This document shows, one piece after another, positions 49,401-59,863 of a stretch of DNA of 64,000 bases. The translations under genes and the position numbers were made by a program. Source of the DNA: Anthracocystis setariae (lineage: Eukaryota; Basidiomycota; Ustilaginomycetes; Ustilaginales; Ustilaginaceae); NCBI GenBank assembly GCA_928724745.1, contig CAKMXJ010000005.1, positions 496,001-560,000 of the forward strand, read 5' to 3'. The first letter of the stretch is position 1. The number at the start of each line of letters is the position of its first letter. The notes under the pieces were generated by a model. That model was not told the origin of the DNA, ran no database searches, and was given only the letters and a program-made list of their open reading frames with translations.

Positions 49401-51936
49401 CCGGTCGCAGGTATCGATTCTTGAAAGCGCGGTTCATGGTCTCGACCATTCGCTTCTTAGATTCGTCCAACTCGGCTTCCTGCCTCTCTGCGCTGAATGC
49501 AGAAACATCCTTACCCTCGCGCTTCATCGCACCTATCATGGCCTCGGTGACTCCCTCACCATACGTGACACCATTGATCGAACATTTCTTGAACTCCATG
49601 ACGTTTTGGGTCAGCGTGCCGGTCTTGTCCGAAAAGATGTACTCGATCTGACCGAGATCGTCCGAGATGTTCCACGTCTTGGGGACACATGGGTAGTCGA
49701 GCGGAGCATAGTACATCTCAATGTCCTGGAAGATGAAGAAGGCCTGGATGGTCTTGACGATCTCGATGGAGATGTAAAGCGAGATGGGAACGATGTTCTG
49801 GAAGACGACCAGGCATGAACCAAAGATGACGAGCGCGTTGACAACGTTGCTCTTGCTGAGTTCGGAGTTAGGCTCGTAAAAGTAGCGACTGGTGTTGGTG
49901 GCGCTGATGCGGAGGCCACCAATGACAGCGCAAATGACGCAGAGGACCATGAGGATGAGGAAGTTGACAACGACGTTGAAGTTGGTCTCCTTCTCGATCT
50001 TGGAGCGCTTGGAGGGCGTGTCACCCGAGTTGAGCATGATCTTGGTGTCTTCTCCGGTAAAGAGAACGACGCCGATGACCCATTCGGTGTTGCGGATCGC
50101 ACAGCCTCGCAACAGCAGCTCGTTGATCGTGATGGGCTCCACGCGACGCGAGCGAGCTTCGGCAACGGCGTAGGCGCTGCTGTCAGGCGGCAGCGAGTCG
50201 ATCGTCTCATCAAATTCACCCTCCTTGCTGGGCTCGCTGACGGTGTACTTGAGCAAACCGTTGTACGCGTACAGGTTTGCGTGTGGTGCCTCGCTGTCGA
50301 TGACGAAGCGGGCGTGCTCGAGATCCTCTTCCGACTGAATGCCCATCGTGGCTTTAACAGATTTGCGCACCTTGAGGTTGGTCTCTCCGTCGAGGTTCTT
50401 GGTTTCGATGTAGGCGTTGCCGTCGGGATCCGAAGTGTTGAGCACAACAATGTCAGCGGGCACCTGCTCGTCCTCGCGAAGTAGTACAATATCGCCGACC
50501 TCAAGTTTCTTCCATAACGTTCGCTCCCACCGCGCGGTGCCTGGTGTACTACGACGATAGTCTACAACGCCTTCAACAGCACTGGTGGTGGTAGCGTTGT
50601 TTGCTGCGGTATACGGCGATCGCTGCAGCGGCGTTTTGGGTTGGAGAGGTTGCAAGACGGAGATCTGGCTTGCGCTGGCATCGACGTTGGAAGTCAGAGG
50701 GTTACGAGGAAGCGCTGGAATCGAGTAGTTGTAGCTGTTACCGTAGTTGCTGAGGTTGTCGCGCTCGGTCTCACTAGCAATGGTATGCAATGCATGGGAG
50801 CTTGCAAGGCTATCGCTGCGCATGCTGCGAGCTCCACGACTTCCAAATTCTTCCGTGCCCTGGAATCCCGCATTGACACCATCGGAACAACGTGCTTTGC
50901 CGTTCACTTGATGCATGCCGATGGCGTCTTCCTTCTCGCGCAGCTTACGAACCCCCTTGGAGACCTTTCCACCGCCTCGGCCGCTAAGACCGAAGAGCTT
51001 CTGATACCAAGTGCGCTGGTCGCGGGCTTGATTCAAGTTTCGCCAGTTGCCGAGACGAGTGACGGCCGAGTTGTTGACCTCGTTGTCTAGTACATGTCGA
51101 CGATGGTCCTCTATTGAGTCTTTGATGGCTGTCATGCCGAGAATGGCGACCAGCGGTAACATGGCGATTTGCGGAATCGTGGCACCGAAGGTTGGGAACA
51201 CTTGCAGAACGACGAGGCCCAAAAAGTAGATATTGGCAACTCGGCGGAACTGCTCGTATAGGAACCTTGGAAGAAAGGTGATCACAGTATACTTGGAGGT
51301 CCTGACCTTGTTGCGTGGATACGTGACGCTCGGATCGCCATTCTTGCGAAGCTCAGAGTGCGGTGGTGACACGTTGACATAAACGTTTCTACGTTTCTTG
51401 GGCTTGACTTTGCGCATGGTTGGACCGCTCGGTTGTGACGCATCGACCTGATCGGTCGCCTTGTCAGCATTCTCAACGTCTGCAGGTTCGTCAGCCGTTG
51501 CCGAAGAGGGCACGAGGTCTTGCTGTGCAGAGGCGAACGGGGTGTCGGAGCTGAGCTCGTGCGTCGAGATTCCCTCGGAGTGGCGTTTCTTAGCTTCTTG
51601 ACATACCATGTGTGCCAAGTTCGAGGGCTTCTGCTTGCGGAGTGTACGACCACGGAAGAGCTTGTGAGACAAGCTGTTGCCACGTTTCATCTTTCTACGC
51701 TCATCTCTGCGTTGTTCGGAGCGATGTGATTCGGCAATCGAGGCAGCGGCTGTTCTGACCGTCTTGAGTTGGAGGTTGGGGTCCACCATGGGATCGTAAT
51801 CAGGATGCGTCGGATCGGTGATGTACGTCTGATCGGATGGCCCTGGCTGGTATGGTGAGGGGTTGTTCGGATCGTAGTTGTGGCCGGCTTGATCGAGGCC
51901 AAACTGGCCCCGAGCGGGCTCAGAGCGGCCGAACAT
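46483..51936 (-). CDS. DNF1: P4-type phospholipid-translocating ATPase (DNF1/DNF2-like flippase)
   Basis: 1817 residues from ATG at 51936 (MFGRSEPARGQFGLD); a further 83 in-frame codons upstream look like leader. Flippases move phospholipids from the outer to the cytosolic leaflet of the plasma membrane and late Golgi. The family N-terminus RNKVRTSKYTVITFLPRFLY with FEQ-type FRRVANIYFLGLVVLQ is present. The actuator motif is NLDGETNLKVRKS, and the phosphorylation motif SDKTGTLTQN has Asp770. TGDKLQTAIEIG and GDGANDVAMIQEAHIG complete the P domain. The TM4 motif VPISLYISIEIVKTIQAFFI is that of P4-ATPases. The soluble insert between TM2 and the actuator and the tail (with an Asn run encoded by GTT/GTG-strand repeats) are long; yeast Dnf1 has 1571 residues. 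The Cdc50-type beta subunit it needs is not in the window. Confidence 0.93.
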   Translation of the reverse strand: MFGRSEPARGQFGLDQAGHNYDPNNPSPYQPGPSDQTYITDPTHPDYDPMVDPNLQLKTVRTAAASIAESHRSEQRRDERRKMKRGNSLSHKLFRGRTLRKQKPSNLAHMVCQEAKKRHSEGISTHELSSDTPFASAQQDLVPSSATADEPADVENADKATDQVDASQPSGPTMRKVKPKKRRNVYVNVSPPHSELRKNGDPSVTYPRNKVRTSKYTVITFLPRFLYEQFRRVANIYFLGLVVLQVFPTFGATIPQIAMLPLVAILGMTAIKDSIEDHRRHVLDNEVNNSAVTRLGNWRNLNQARDQRTWYQKLFGLSGRGGGKVSKGVRKLREKEDAIGMHQVNGKARCSDGVNAGFQGTEEFGSRGARSMRSDSLASSHALHTIASETERDNLSNYGNSYNYSIPALPRNPLTSNVDASASQISVLQPLQPKTPLQRSPYTAANNATTTSAVEGVVDYRRSTPGTARWERTLWKKLEVGDIVLLREDEQVPADIVVLNTSDPDGNAYIETKNLDGETNLKVRKSVKATMGIQSEEDLEHARFVIDSEAPHANLYAYNGLLKYTVSEPSKEGEFDETIDSLPPDSSAYAVAEARSRRVEPITINELLLRGCAIRNTEWVIGVVLFTGEDTKIMLNSGDTPSKRSKIEKETNFNVVVNFLILMVLCVICAVIGGLRISATNTSRYFYEPNSELSKSNVVNALVIFGSCLVVFQNIVPISLYISIEIVKTIQAFFIFQDIEMYYAPLDYPCVPKTWNISDDLGQIEYIFSDKTGTLTQNVMEFKKCSINGVTYGEGVTEAMIGAMKREGKDVSAFSAERQEAELDESKKRMVETMNRAFKNRYLRPDKMTLISPPMAETLAANASDPQRKNIVTFFRALALCHTALADRPDGNDPYTVDYKAESPDEAALVAAARDAGAVFIAKNNTTVDIEVLGQPERYTPLKVLEFNSTRKRMSVIVRESDGRILMITKGADSVIYQRLRKDHPEEFKQTTFNDLETFANAGLRTLCIAYRYLEESEYLEWARIHDEASASLTDRDEAIDEANEKIEVDLTLLGATALEDKLQVGVPEAIETLHNAGIKLWILTGDKLQTAIEIGFSCNLLTSDMEIMIISADHETGTRAQLEAACNKIAAAGRPVVVEERVGKGKRGKVHKNRLTVERTEQAPKDGFAVVIDGETLRYALDSNLRPLFLALTTQCEAVVCCRVSPAQKALTVKLVKEGKDAMTLAIGDGANDVAMIQEAHIGIGIAGLEGAQAAMSADYAIGQFRFLTRLLLVHGQLCYHRISDLHKVFFYKNIIWTSILFYYQIDSDFTGSYIFDYTYVLLYNLVFSSLCVIFIGALDQVVNIKALPSFPQAYKRGIEGKEYTKFLFYMCMLDAAFQGAVCYYIPWWLYKYGPMISAGGHEMGSLSMFGTAIASAAVTTANLYAGLIAKHWTALFWAIEIISLLSVYIWTVIYSNFPVFAMRNVGFWLYGTINFWAVVLLTTVVSLLPRFFCRAWRSSFHPNEHDLLREAWTKGDLKEQLGIEHHKRKRNTNKAAGGPQDDDEENTDDSFKTNSDRDLEAQTNELFFAAKRSTERQRHEQKFKGLSVVGEDDDVSVTSADPIPAGDYEDHYPRHDVVGGGYGQMQGRSAGGGEYDRNNGAVSGLSFYDPDSLQAQGEITTPVMRQNAHDQAGLAAALRVETSQQGSLGVGPMLNMKASTDSFSRAFDEGFADEYDNGMNPYPVASGSRNVSGATYKSTNETTPTKSNVAKYHERFNNNNNNNNNVNTESALSASPTKDQDLFINTTTAGRHSAEPSAASLVSWHTADGDFLQPT

Positions 51937-52872
51937 GTTGCTGAGGGAGAATGTGCGATAGGTGAACGATGGGCCGAAGAATGCTGTCGTGCTCGTTACT
52001 GGCTTGGATGGGTGGTGTTCAGGAATGCATGCGGATGGCGGCTCGGGCAAGAGGAACGATGCGTAGGTGTGAACAGAGCAAGCCGAATTTAGAGATTGAT
52101 GGATAGAGAGACGTGCGCAGACGGAACCAGCCGATTGCGTGGGTATCGATCGCGTACAGCACCGGCGACGGTGAGTAGTAGACAAGTTGAAGTCAAGATG
52201 AGGGTGTCGAGGAGGGAAAGCCGGGAGCTAGACTGCAAGAACGGTGGAGTCGCTAAGATGTGGGGGTAAGGGCGCTTGATTGAAGATGAAGCATGCGAAC
52301 ACTAGGCCAGACGCAAGGGCATGTGCATGCTATGGTTTCAATCGTGTGAGTGGGTGGTGGTGGTGGTGGTTGCAAACGCGGTGCTTTGCTTTGAGGGCGA
52401 CTTGGGGTGCCAGACAGTGCAAAGCGGATTCGGGCTGATTCTATGCGATGTGGTAGAGTGAGCGTGCGATGGGCTCCGATAAAAGCGAGGGTGAGGTTGA
52501 TGGAGCAGACAATGCGCAGTGGGGTGATGACGACAATGGCGCTGACACTGACCAAGGCAGCATGGATAGTAAGAGGAAAGTTGGTGAAATCAGATGGGCG
52601 GGATGAGCTTTTTGGTAGAACCAAAATGGCAATGCTGCAGGCTGAGCAATAGGGGAATTAGGCAGGCCCGAGAGTTTCGCTTGGCAATGAAGCACGAGCA
52701 GTAGAAGCACCAGCAACCACCAACCACCAACCACCAGCGACGCCAGCCCGGCTTGCAGCCATTTATTCGTGCCGACGCTGCGGTGGGGAGCTTGGTTTGG
52801 TTTTGTTTCAAATTACCTTTCTTTTTCTCTTCTTCTCGGCAGGCCCGAACCCACTTTGCACGCTGGCCGGGG

Positions 52873-52874
<2 letters not shown>

Positions 52875-52912
<38 letters not shown>
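52875..52912. repeat. Poly-T run, 38 bases
   Basis: The longest homopolymer in the window. GGCCG occurs on both sides (just before the G-run at 52866-52874 and directly after at 52913), so a retro-insertion with a short duplication is possible but weak. Confidence 0.9.
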
Positions 52913-52913
<1 letters not shown>

Positions 52914-53314
52914 GCCGAGGACGCCTCGTGCCTTGTTCTCTAACACAGTGTCACCTCGGTCTGAGACGATATCGTGACATCGACCTGTGGCAGAGCGATG
53001 GCGTTGGTTTTGGTCTTGGTTCGGATGTTCCGCACCAATTTCGGATTGCAGAAAGGCGGCTACTGTAATGCAAAATGTGGCTTGAACTGTTCCGCGATGG
53101 ACAGAATCAGTTCTGATGGTGGGATACTATCGGCCCGTTCACTCGGGCATCCCAGGCCGTTCGAACACCACCGTTCCAACCGCTCATCTTGACTTTCGAC
53201 GCTTTCGTTTCTGATTGCTGTTTGCCACCCAACGACAGATTGCTGCCATGTCGTGGCTCAGATGAGCATATTGCTTGTCTCTGCCATTTGCTCACCCTGC
53301 ATGCTGCATGCTGC

Positions 53315-53354
53315 CCAAAGCCAAAGCCAAAGCCAAAGCCAAAGCCAAAGCCAA
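53315..53354. repeat. (CCAAAG)n tandem repeat
   Basis: Nearly seven copies of a hexamer, next to a TGCATGCTGCATGCTG stretch. Confidence 0.9.
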
Positions 53355-53557
53355 CCGCCACGGAAATTTTAGGTCGCCTGCCTGCGTGCGATAAGCGAGA
53401 AGCCAATGTTCCAGAAAGAATTGGTACAGCAGGCTAGCCAAGTGATTAGCAGAATATTGGAGAGAATCAGGCACGACGCGACCAGAAAAAGGGGCTTCCT
53501 CCTTCACGCTGCGTGCTTTACCCTTGCGGCGAGGGCTGGGCGCGCATGGTGTCTCAC

Positions 53558-53578
53558 TACTAAGTACTAAGTACTAAG
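53558..53578. repeat. (TACTAAG)3 tandem repeat
   Basis: Three 7-base units resembling the branch-site consensus, in noncoding sequence. Confidence 0.8.
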
Positions 53579-54741
53579 GAAAGGGTCCAATTTCGCCACA
53601 GCCAACGGCCAACAGGGATATGCACAGACGCGTTCAAAAACCCTTTCTCTTGATTTTTTTTTTATTTTTTTCTAGGGTGTAAAGAGTAAGAGGACCGTGA
53701 CAGCAGAGCACGACGCGCCACGTCAAAATGCAATTGCCTTAAAGTAACCGTACTGTTCTGTACTGTACAGCACAGCAGTCTCTGGACATCCTGCAAAGGC
53801 AAGGCGGGAGAAAGCGAAAAACCGAATTCATCGCGCAAGAAGGGCGGTGCTGGCAGCTGGACGGCAATGCACTGACTGGACCTCCAAAATTCACATATGA
53901 GCGAGTTGCAATCCAAAGTTTTGTTTGTCTCGCCCAATCATCCTCAGCCAAGTCAGTTTCAATCCGTCACGGCCCGTAAGAGCCGGTCGTCATACTGAAA
54001 GGTGCAGTTCCGTATTTCATGCATCCTATGTGGTCGAAACGGAATCACATCGCCACCTGGGTCCACCTTGCTTGTCGATCCTAGACTTGCATGAGACTCG
54101 TTCAACCATTCGGGCAGAAGAGTTGCAGCGACAGATCAGCCATGAGGAAATCGGGCATCTGGAGGTTGTCAGTGCTTGGCACTCGGTGACATCTACTCTG
54201 TGTGCTGAACCGCAGTGATACGGCTCATCCTGTCCGGTCCATTCTCAAGTCTCGTCTTTCCTACGATCCACGCATCGGTTTGTCGAGGATGAGCAACTCG
54301 TTCTCTCAGCAACCCAGAACCCCACTGCTGCAGATGCGGTACTGTATTGAACCTGCACAGACAAACTCAAAAAACACCCGCTCCCGGGCTCAAATCCATA
54401 CAGTCCCAACTCTAATTTTATGTCTGGTTTTCGTTGGCCGCGGACCGTAGATCTCGCCGAGCTAGCAGAGCCTATCTGAACGGAGCCCTTTCTCCGCTGC
54501 AAGGTTGCAGCAGGCAATGTGGTTCCGCGGAGCGATCCATTCATCCACATGTACCATATACGACTTCTCACTCAGAATAAAGCGTAAAGATGGATCAACA
54601 CGACTCCTTGACACCTTGTCCGGCGAGCCCATTCCTGGCTTGCAGACCAACCAACACCGCTACAGCAAATGGATTACTTTCCAGGCAAGGTTATGGACAT
54701 AGAAGACATTACAGCGTTGGAGACAATGGATGAGAGTTGGC

Positions 54742-56119
54742 CTATTTCTGGTGAATGTTCTCCTCGCGATTTCGGAACTCTTTGGCAAACACCATGAAAG
54801 TGTCGATCGCTCCATTTGCGTTCTGCACCGACCTTAGCAGCCACATGGGCAACACCTTGGTGAAGCTCAACGCATAGCATGCACGAGGAATGTAAACGAT
54901 CCTGCTCCTATCCCCTTCGAAGATCTGCACAATCTTTTCGGCAGCTTCCGGGATCGTAAGCGTGGGCAACAGGAACTGGTCGTTGGTGTCCTTCATCCTT
55001 CCCTCGGTCATCTTGGACTCGATCTTGAGTGGGCAGATGACGGAGCTGCGAACATTGTCCACTTTGTGGTAGGCGTGCAGTTCGGAAGACAGCGTAGAAT
55101 GCAGCGACACCGTGGCCGCTTTCGATGCATTATACGCTGCATTGGCTGGCAGTCTGTTGGTTAGTAAGCGAAACCAAGCGAAAGCACAGAAAAGGTCAGT
55201 ACGAGGTTTGAGCAAAGCGGCAAGGAGAAGGGGGAGAGTAAGATCGTGAGGGAACTCACTCGATGTAGGCAGCACCGGAACCGATGATGAGGATATGTCC
55301 ACCCCAGCCGTTCTTGGCCTGCTTGTACGGACGATCTTTGACACCGCCTTCGGGCAGCATGTGCTCGCCAAACGTTTTCAGACAAGCCATGACACCATGG
55401 AAATTGACCTCCGAGGTTTGCTTGGCCAGCTCGTATGGGAACTGCTCTTCCGTGTCCAACAGGAACGAATGCCTGGCCAGACCAGCACCGAGCAACAGCA
55501 TGGTCGCATATCCGACCTTGTCCTCGACAATCTTCTTGGCGTTCAACAGCGACTTGATGTCGGTCACATCGGTCTGGATGTACAGACTCTCCAGCCCGTG
55601 CTCCGACTTGTCGGGCAGATCGAGTACCACGACGGTAGCACCCTTCTGTCGCAGCAATTTGCAGACGTGGCCGCAGATGCCTCTAGCTCCACCGGTGATG
55701 ACAACGACGTGATCGTGCCATCGGATCACTCGACGGGGCTGGCGGTCGATCACCAGCCGATTTCCGAGAGCGTTGATCGCCTTGAGCAGTCGAATGACCA
55801 AGTACCACTTGACGAAGCGATTCTTGCTGTCGCCCCATCCCGCGGAAAAGTCGGCTGCCAGGCTTCGGATCTTTTCGCGTCGGCTGAGGTCTTGCCTCAC
55901 TCGCAAGAATTTGAGGTTGTCAACACCACCAACAATTCGCACTAACGAAAGGATGGTTGCGATGGTGGAAATGGTCGAAGAGTGAAACAGTGGGCGAAAG
56001 AGCTTGTTCACAATCACGTCGATTGTGAATGCATTCGGTTGGGTTCGGCGATTGATCGAAGTCTTGAGCGCCTCATTGAGCGGTACGGCTGCCGCAGAAG
56101 AAGACGACGAGTTCGACAT
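54742..56119 (-). CDS. Membrane-associated short-chain dehydrogenase/reductase (one intron)
   Basis: 423-residue SDR, similar in layout to SDR16C retinol or hydroxysteroid dehydrogenases of lipid membranes. Exon 1 is 56119-55260 (286 codons plus two bases), intron 55259-55154 (106 bases, GTGAGT ... CAACAG), exon 2 is 55153-54742. Hydrophobic residues about 47-66 (STISTIATILSLVRIVGG) likely anchor it. The NAD(P) motif is TGGARGICG at 142-150, where the third Gly of TGxxxGxG is Cys149. Catalytic Ser281, Tyr294 and Lys298 (YNASK) are in place, and the intron splits codon 287 between Ser and Tyr. The join gives SGAAYIELPANAAYNASK, a typical active site. The substrate is unknown. It is the last non-cluster gene before the secreted-protein family. 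Confidence 0.88.
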
Positions 56120-56767
56120 GATGAGCTCTTCGTTCTTGGTCAACGGTCTTGCATGTAACGTCTGGACGTCCCAAACAGGATGGATGGAGAGGAGGTAGAC
56201 GTGTGAGAGCTGGTTGCGCAGATGGATGAGGACTGTGCGTTAAGGCCTTGGGCCGCATGCCATCTACCCCACAATCCGAAACGGCCGCGTGACGGCGGTA
56301 ACCATGCTTTTCACGCGCTCCACCACGCCCAGCCTGGAAGACACAGGGGGGCACTTTTGCTGTTGGGATTTTTTTTTTTATTTAATTAAAGCTTTCTCGA
56401 CTTTTCCGTCCGTTCCTAGTTTACAGCCAGCTTTACTGTATGCCTTCCTCACATTTCGGGATTGCGACGCTTGGCGACAAGTAAAAGCTGCCTACACCGT
56501 CTCGACCGGCTGAGCACTACAGATATATAGCCATTTGGGATAAGTTCGGATGTGGACACGGTGAGACAAACGTTTGTCATTGTCTACGGCTCGGTTGTGT
56601 TTACCCACCGAGAGCACTCAGTAGTGACGCTCGAGTCAGCTCCTCCATTGTCGTCGCAACGATAGACGACAGCTTTCCTTCTCTAAACGCAACTCTACAC
56701 AATATTGAAGCAACCAATTCGAAGTTCGACTTCACTTGCCGTGGAACCCTCTATGTACAACATCGCG
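56120..56767. other. Intergenic between SDR gene and secreted-protein cluster
   Basis: 648 bases: promoter of the SDR gene (-) and 3' end of paralogue A (-). It contains a T9/TTTAATTAAA stretch near 56370-56387. No gene seen. Confidence 0.5.
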
Positions 56768-57618
56768 CTAGATACCTGAACCATCACTGGCATGGTGTTT
56801 GAGCGACACTGTGTCTGCGTCCAGATGAATGTGGACCCATTTTGTACACAGCCGCTTTCCTGTCTCGAAGTAGTGCATCGTGTCAATATCTCTGTCATCT
56901 CCATCGTCGTCCGAAGCCCAGATCCTATGTGTCGAGTACCGGTTTCCGGTGCTGCTCAGATGGATATTATAACAGCCTGTGATCGGATCGTAGCCATAAT
57001 ACCGAAACTGAAGACGTCTGTAGTCATGATACTCGATGCTGAAAGTATCCGAAGCATTCCTCACCGTAAAGTCTATAGCAGTCCACAAATCAAGCGATCA
57101 GCTGACGGTCAGCAATACCGTTCCACCTTGAGACCAAGGCGACTAGAAGTTGGCTCACCTGTACCTTCCAAGTTCTTCAGCAGGATATCTTGAGTTGGGT
57201 CCATGGGCTCTAGCCAAGGCTCAATGCTGACGAATCGCAGATCACCTTGCCAGTGTGTAAAGCAAGGCCACTTTGGGTCAGATCCGGCACCGCATCGTTT
57301 CTCATATTCTTCCTCGTATGTCTTGAGGTGGGTAAGGTCGCAGTCTTCGCCGCGCATCGAACCACCTAGCGAGTTGTGGTAAGTTGGTGGGATGTATGTT
57401 CCACTGCCGCCGCTGCTACGCGGACCACCACCGCCTTCTCCTGCACCTCCTCCCTCCTCTTCCGGAGGAGAGAATGAATGTGGTGAAGAGGATCCGGGCG
57501 AAGCTTGAGCATGAGGCTCCTCCTCAGAGATACACTGGACTGTCACGGCCAGCTGAAAGAGCAGCAGAAGGCCGACAGCAAACCGTGGGAAATAGCACTG
57601 ATGCAAGATAGACGCCAT
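56768..57618 (-). CDS. Secreted cysteine-containing protein, cluster paralogue A (one intron)
   Basis: 254 residues. Exon 1 is 57618-57159 (153 codons plus one base), intron 57158-57073 (86 bases, GTGAGC ... CTATAG), exon 2 is 57072-56768. A signal peptide (MASILHQCYFPRFAVGLLLL to about VQC) is followed by a Ser/Pro/Glu/Gly-rich linker of about 70 residues that the other copies lack. The shared core has KWPCFTHW before the intron, the split Asp154 (DFTVRN), then GCYNIHL, HRIWASD, DIDT and CTKWVHIH. Five cysteines lie after the signal peptide: DCDL, KRC, PCF, GCY, LCT. The function is unknown; small size, secretion and clustering resemble smut effectors. A TATATAT stretch near 57752-57762 could be its promoter. 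Confidence 0.82.
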
Positions 57619-58343
57619 CTTAAATTCACCGTCGAAGCAGGTCAGCGATGTAGTTGTGGGTTGAGCTTGCCGTCGATCAGGTCGATAATGGCAAAGATTG
57701 GCTCTGTAGGCACTGGTACTGTAGGGTTGCAGTGGGGCATCTCGGACACTGTAAATATATATCGACGACGTTGCAACATCATCGAGACACGTCCGAATTC
57801 CAGAAACAGAGGTCAATGACACAGCTGCGAATTAGTCGGTCTCCATTTTGCTGGACCGGTGGGAGGGGATCCAATTTTTCCCTCCTTAAAGCTGAGGTGG
57901 GCCAAAGGGCCTGTGGGACAACCAAGTAGATCGATAGTTGCCCCTGGTTGTTCGAAGCGGCCATCGGTTCCACCTCAAAAGCTCTCTTCTTCATCTCGGT
58001 ATCCAAGTTCCGGCTTTCTCGTCTCAACTGCCATGCTTGCTACATGTGACAAGTTCTTCCCAGCAACGGTGGGAACTGTGGCAACGGCTTTCGTCCATTA
58101 GGGGCAAACCACAAATGAACTCACCTCCCTTCAGAGCAAAACAATACACGGCAATTCACCCTCTTTGTCTCGAAGCTGCACCAGCCCTCAAAGTTCAACA
58201 TTGTAAAAGTCTGCATGGTAAAAGTCTGGGTCGCATCACCAGATCGGAAGTACAAGCGAACGAACCTACTGTAGCGCCACAACGACTTGAATTTGAAAAG
58301 AAGCACAACATCGGCTTGGAACTACCGTGCGAGTCTGATTCAA
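57619..58343. other. Intergenic between cluster paralogues A and B
   Basis: 725 bases holding the promoter of A and the 3' end of B. Near 58203-58226 AAAAGTCTG occurs twice in tandem (18-base unit). No extra family member found. Confidence 0.5.
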
Positions 58344-59046
58344 TCAATCCAGTTCGGTGATACGGAAGTACACGTGGTCGTAGCAGAATTTTGTTGCTGT
58401 GTATTCCCCGTGATATGTGTCGAGCTCCCTGTACTCTGGCGTTCCACCCGCTCCCAGTCGATGTGGAACGTCGCCGTTGCGCATGAGCTCGATCTTGTAG
58501 CACTTGGTTCCAGGATCGTACTCTGAGTATCGAATGTCGAAGTCTTCGTAGTGCAGCTGAAAAGCGATGGAAGCGTTGAGAACCGTGAAATCTAGTCAAA
58601 ATGAGGAAAGGTACAAGCAGCATCAGCACTGTTTTCGGTCCATCGAAGGGATCAAGGTCAGACTCACCAGAAGCATTGTCATCCAAAACAGCAATCTCTT
58701 GGCTCATGTCGAAAGGTTCGTACCAAGGCTCGATGGTGACAGCGTTGAGCCCAAAATTGATGAGGGTGAAGCAAGGTCCTTGACCAGGCTTGCATCGATC
58801 TTTGTAAGCATCCGGATCGACCATCAAGGGTGCCACGTTCATCACGTTACAAAAGTCCGGGTTCGCTTTGAGAGGATGCCATTTCCGACCGGCATTGTAG
58901 TGTTTCTTGATCTCTGGTCCAGGACCGTCACGTTCAGGCATCTTCCACTTGTCAGAGTCAGTGATCGGAGTGGTTTGGACATGCCATGCGAGCACTCCAG
59001 CAACGACCGAAGCAAGCAGTACTTGAGCTCCAAAGCCTCTAAACAT
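58344..59046 (-). CDS. Secreted cysteine-containing protein, cluster paralogue B, divergent (one intron)
   Basis: 208 residues. Exon 1 is 59046-58668 (126 codons plus one base), intron 58667-58592 (76 bases, GTGAGT ... GACTAG), exon 2 is 58591-58344. Signal peptide MFRGFGAQVLLASVVAGVLA. The intron splits Asp127 exactly as in the other copies (DFTVLNAS). Paralogue features kept: DRCKPG, GPCFTL, VTIEPWYEPFD (compare VSIEPWLEPMD in A), KCYKIEL, ELDT. Lost or changed: the Trp after PCFT, the RIW-SD block (HRLGAGG here) and the C-terminal CTKW (FCYDHVYF here). Five cysteines after the signal peptide. It is closest to A by the EPW-EP motif. The function is unknown. It is divergent from C across an 817-base gap. 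Confidence 0.8.
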
Positions 59047-59863
59047 CCTTCGTATGGCCTGCTTGACGGAGTTGAAACAAAAAAAAGTTTGTTGATCGGA
59101 AATCGTGCTCGAGCTCGGGCAAGACTTACTGTATATGTATACTTCTTCGTAACGATGTGCGAAACCACCGACTTCGCCGTGTTATGCCAGTCGTGAGCTA
59201 CTGTGGGAACTTCATAGCGATATTCCCACGTCATGCATGGCTGTGGGAGCCTCATGAAGATCGTCTTTATGCGAAACGGGCAATGCGGCTGACCAGCGAG
59301 TTTCTCATATAATGGTCCAACGACCAATGAACACGGTATCCTCACCCGAGGCGGAGAGCAGTACCACGGCGGATCATTGTTACAACTTCTGCTCGACTTC
59401 TCTAGTCTTTCGTCCCAACTCAGACTAAAGGCTCTTTTGACCAGATTGATGGCGGACACCGACGCCCACAAGCGATAAGCTTCCCAATTGGCAGTATCCC
59501 TTACCCACGCTGGATACTGTACCCATCTTGACTCTCATTTGGAGATTTGGCTGGGCGAGTTGGACGTCCGGTCAGTCGTCAGGCCATTCCTTGAGGTAGT
59601 AACCTGTTGCCCCACTTGGTGGTATTGAATGGCCACTTTTCCAATTTTTTTCATAGGTATGTAGGTCCCATTCCCCACCAAAGTGAATCAGGCTGGACAT
59701 TCGGGAGACGTCGAGTCTCACTAATCAGAACAGTCCCACAAATCATCCACTGAGCCGATTTGTAATAAAGACCCCTTCTTTTCTGCTGAATCTTTCCGGA
59801 CACATCCTCAGCCTCGCAGCCCCTCTGAAACAGCCAAGGTACACAAGTTGACAGCACGACAGG
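59047..59863. promoter_or_regulatory. Divergent promoter region, cluster paralogues B / C
   Basis: 817 bases. TGTATATGTATAC lies near 59131-59143 on the B side and TGTAATAAAGA near 59761 on the C side; both are possible TATA-like elements. No gene seen. Confidence 0.4.

Larger units (their letters stand above)
51937..54741. other. Gene-poor 2.8 kb interval
   Basis: Between the P4-ATPase start (-) and the 3' end of the SDR gene (-). The first 249 bases are open in the ATPase frame. It contains a T38 run, a CCAAAG tandem repeat, a TACTAAG triple repeat and a CTGTACTGTACAG palindrome near 53757. No frame gives a recognisable protein. Confidence 0.55.

Noticed and set aside
53107..53406. Minus-strand frame with a Gly-Phe repeat
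   Set aside because: The repeat is just the CCAAAG hexamer read in one frame; no flanking protein-like sequence.
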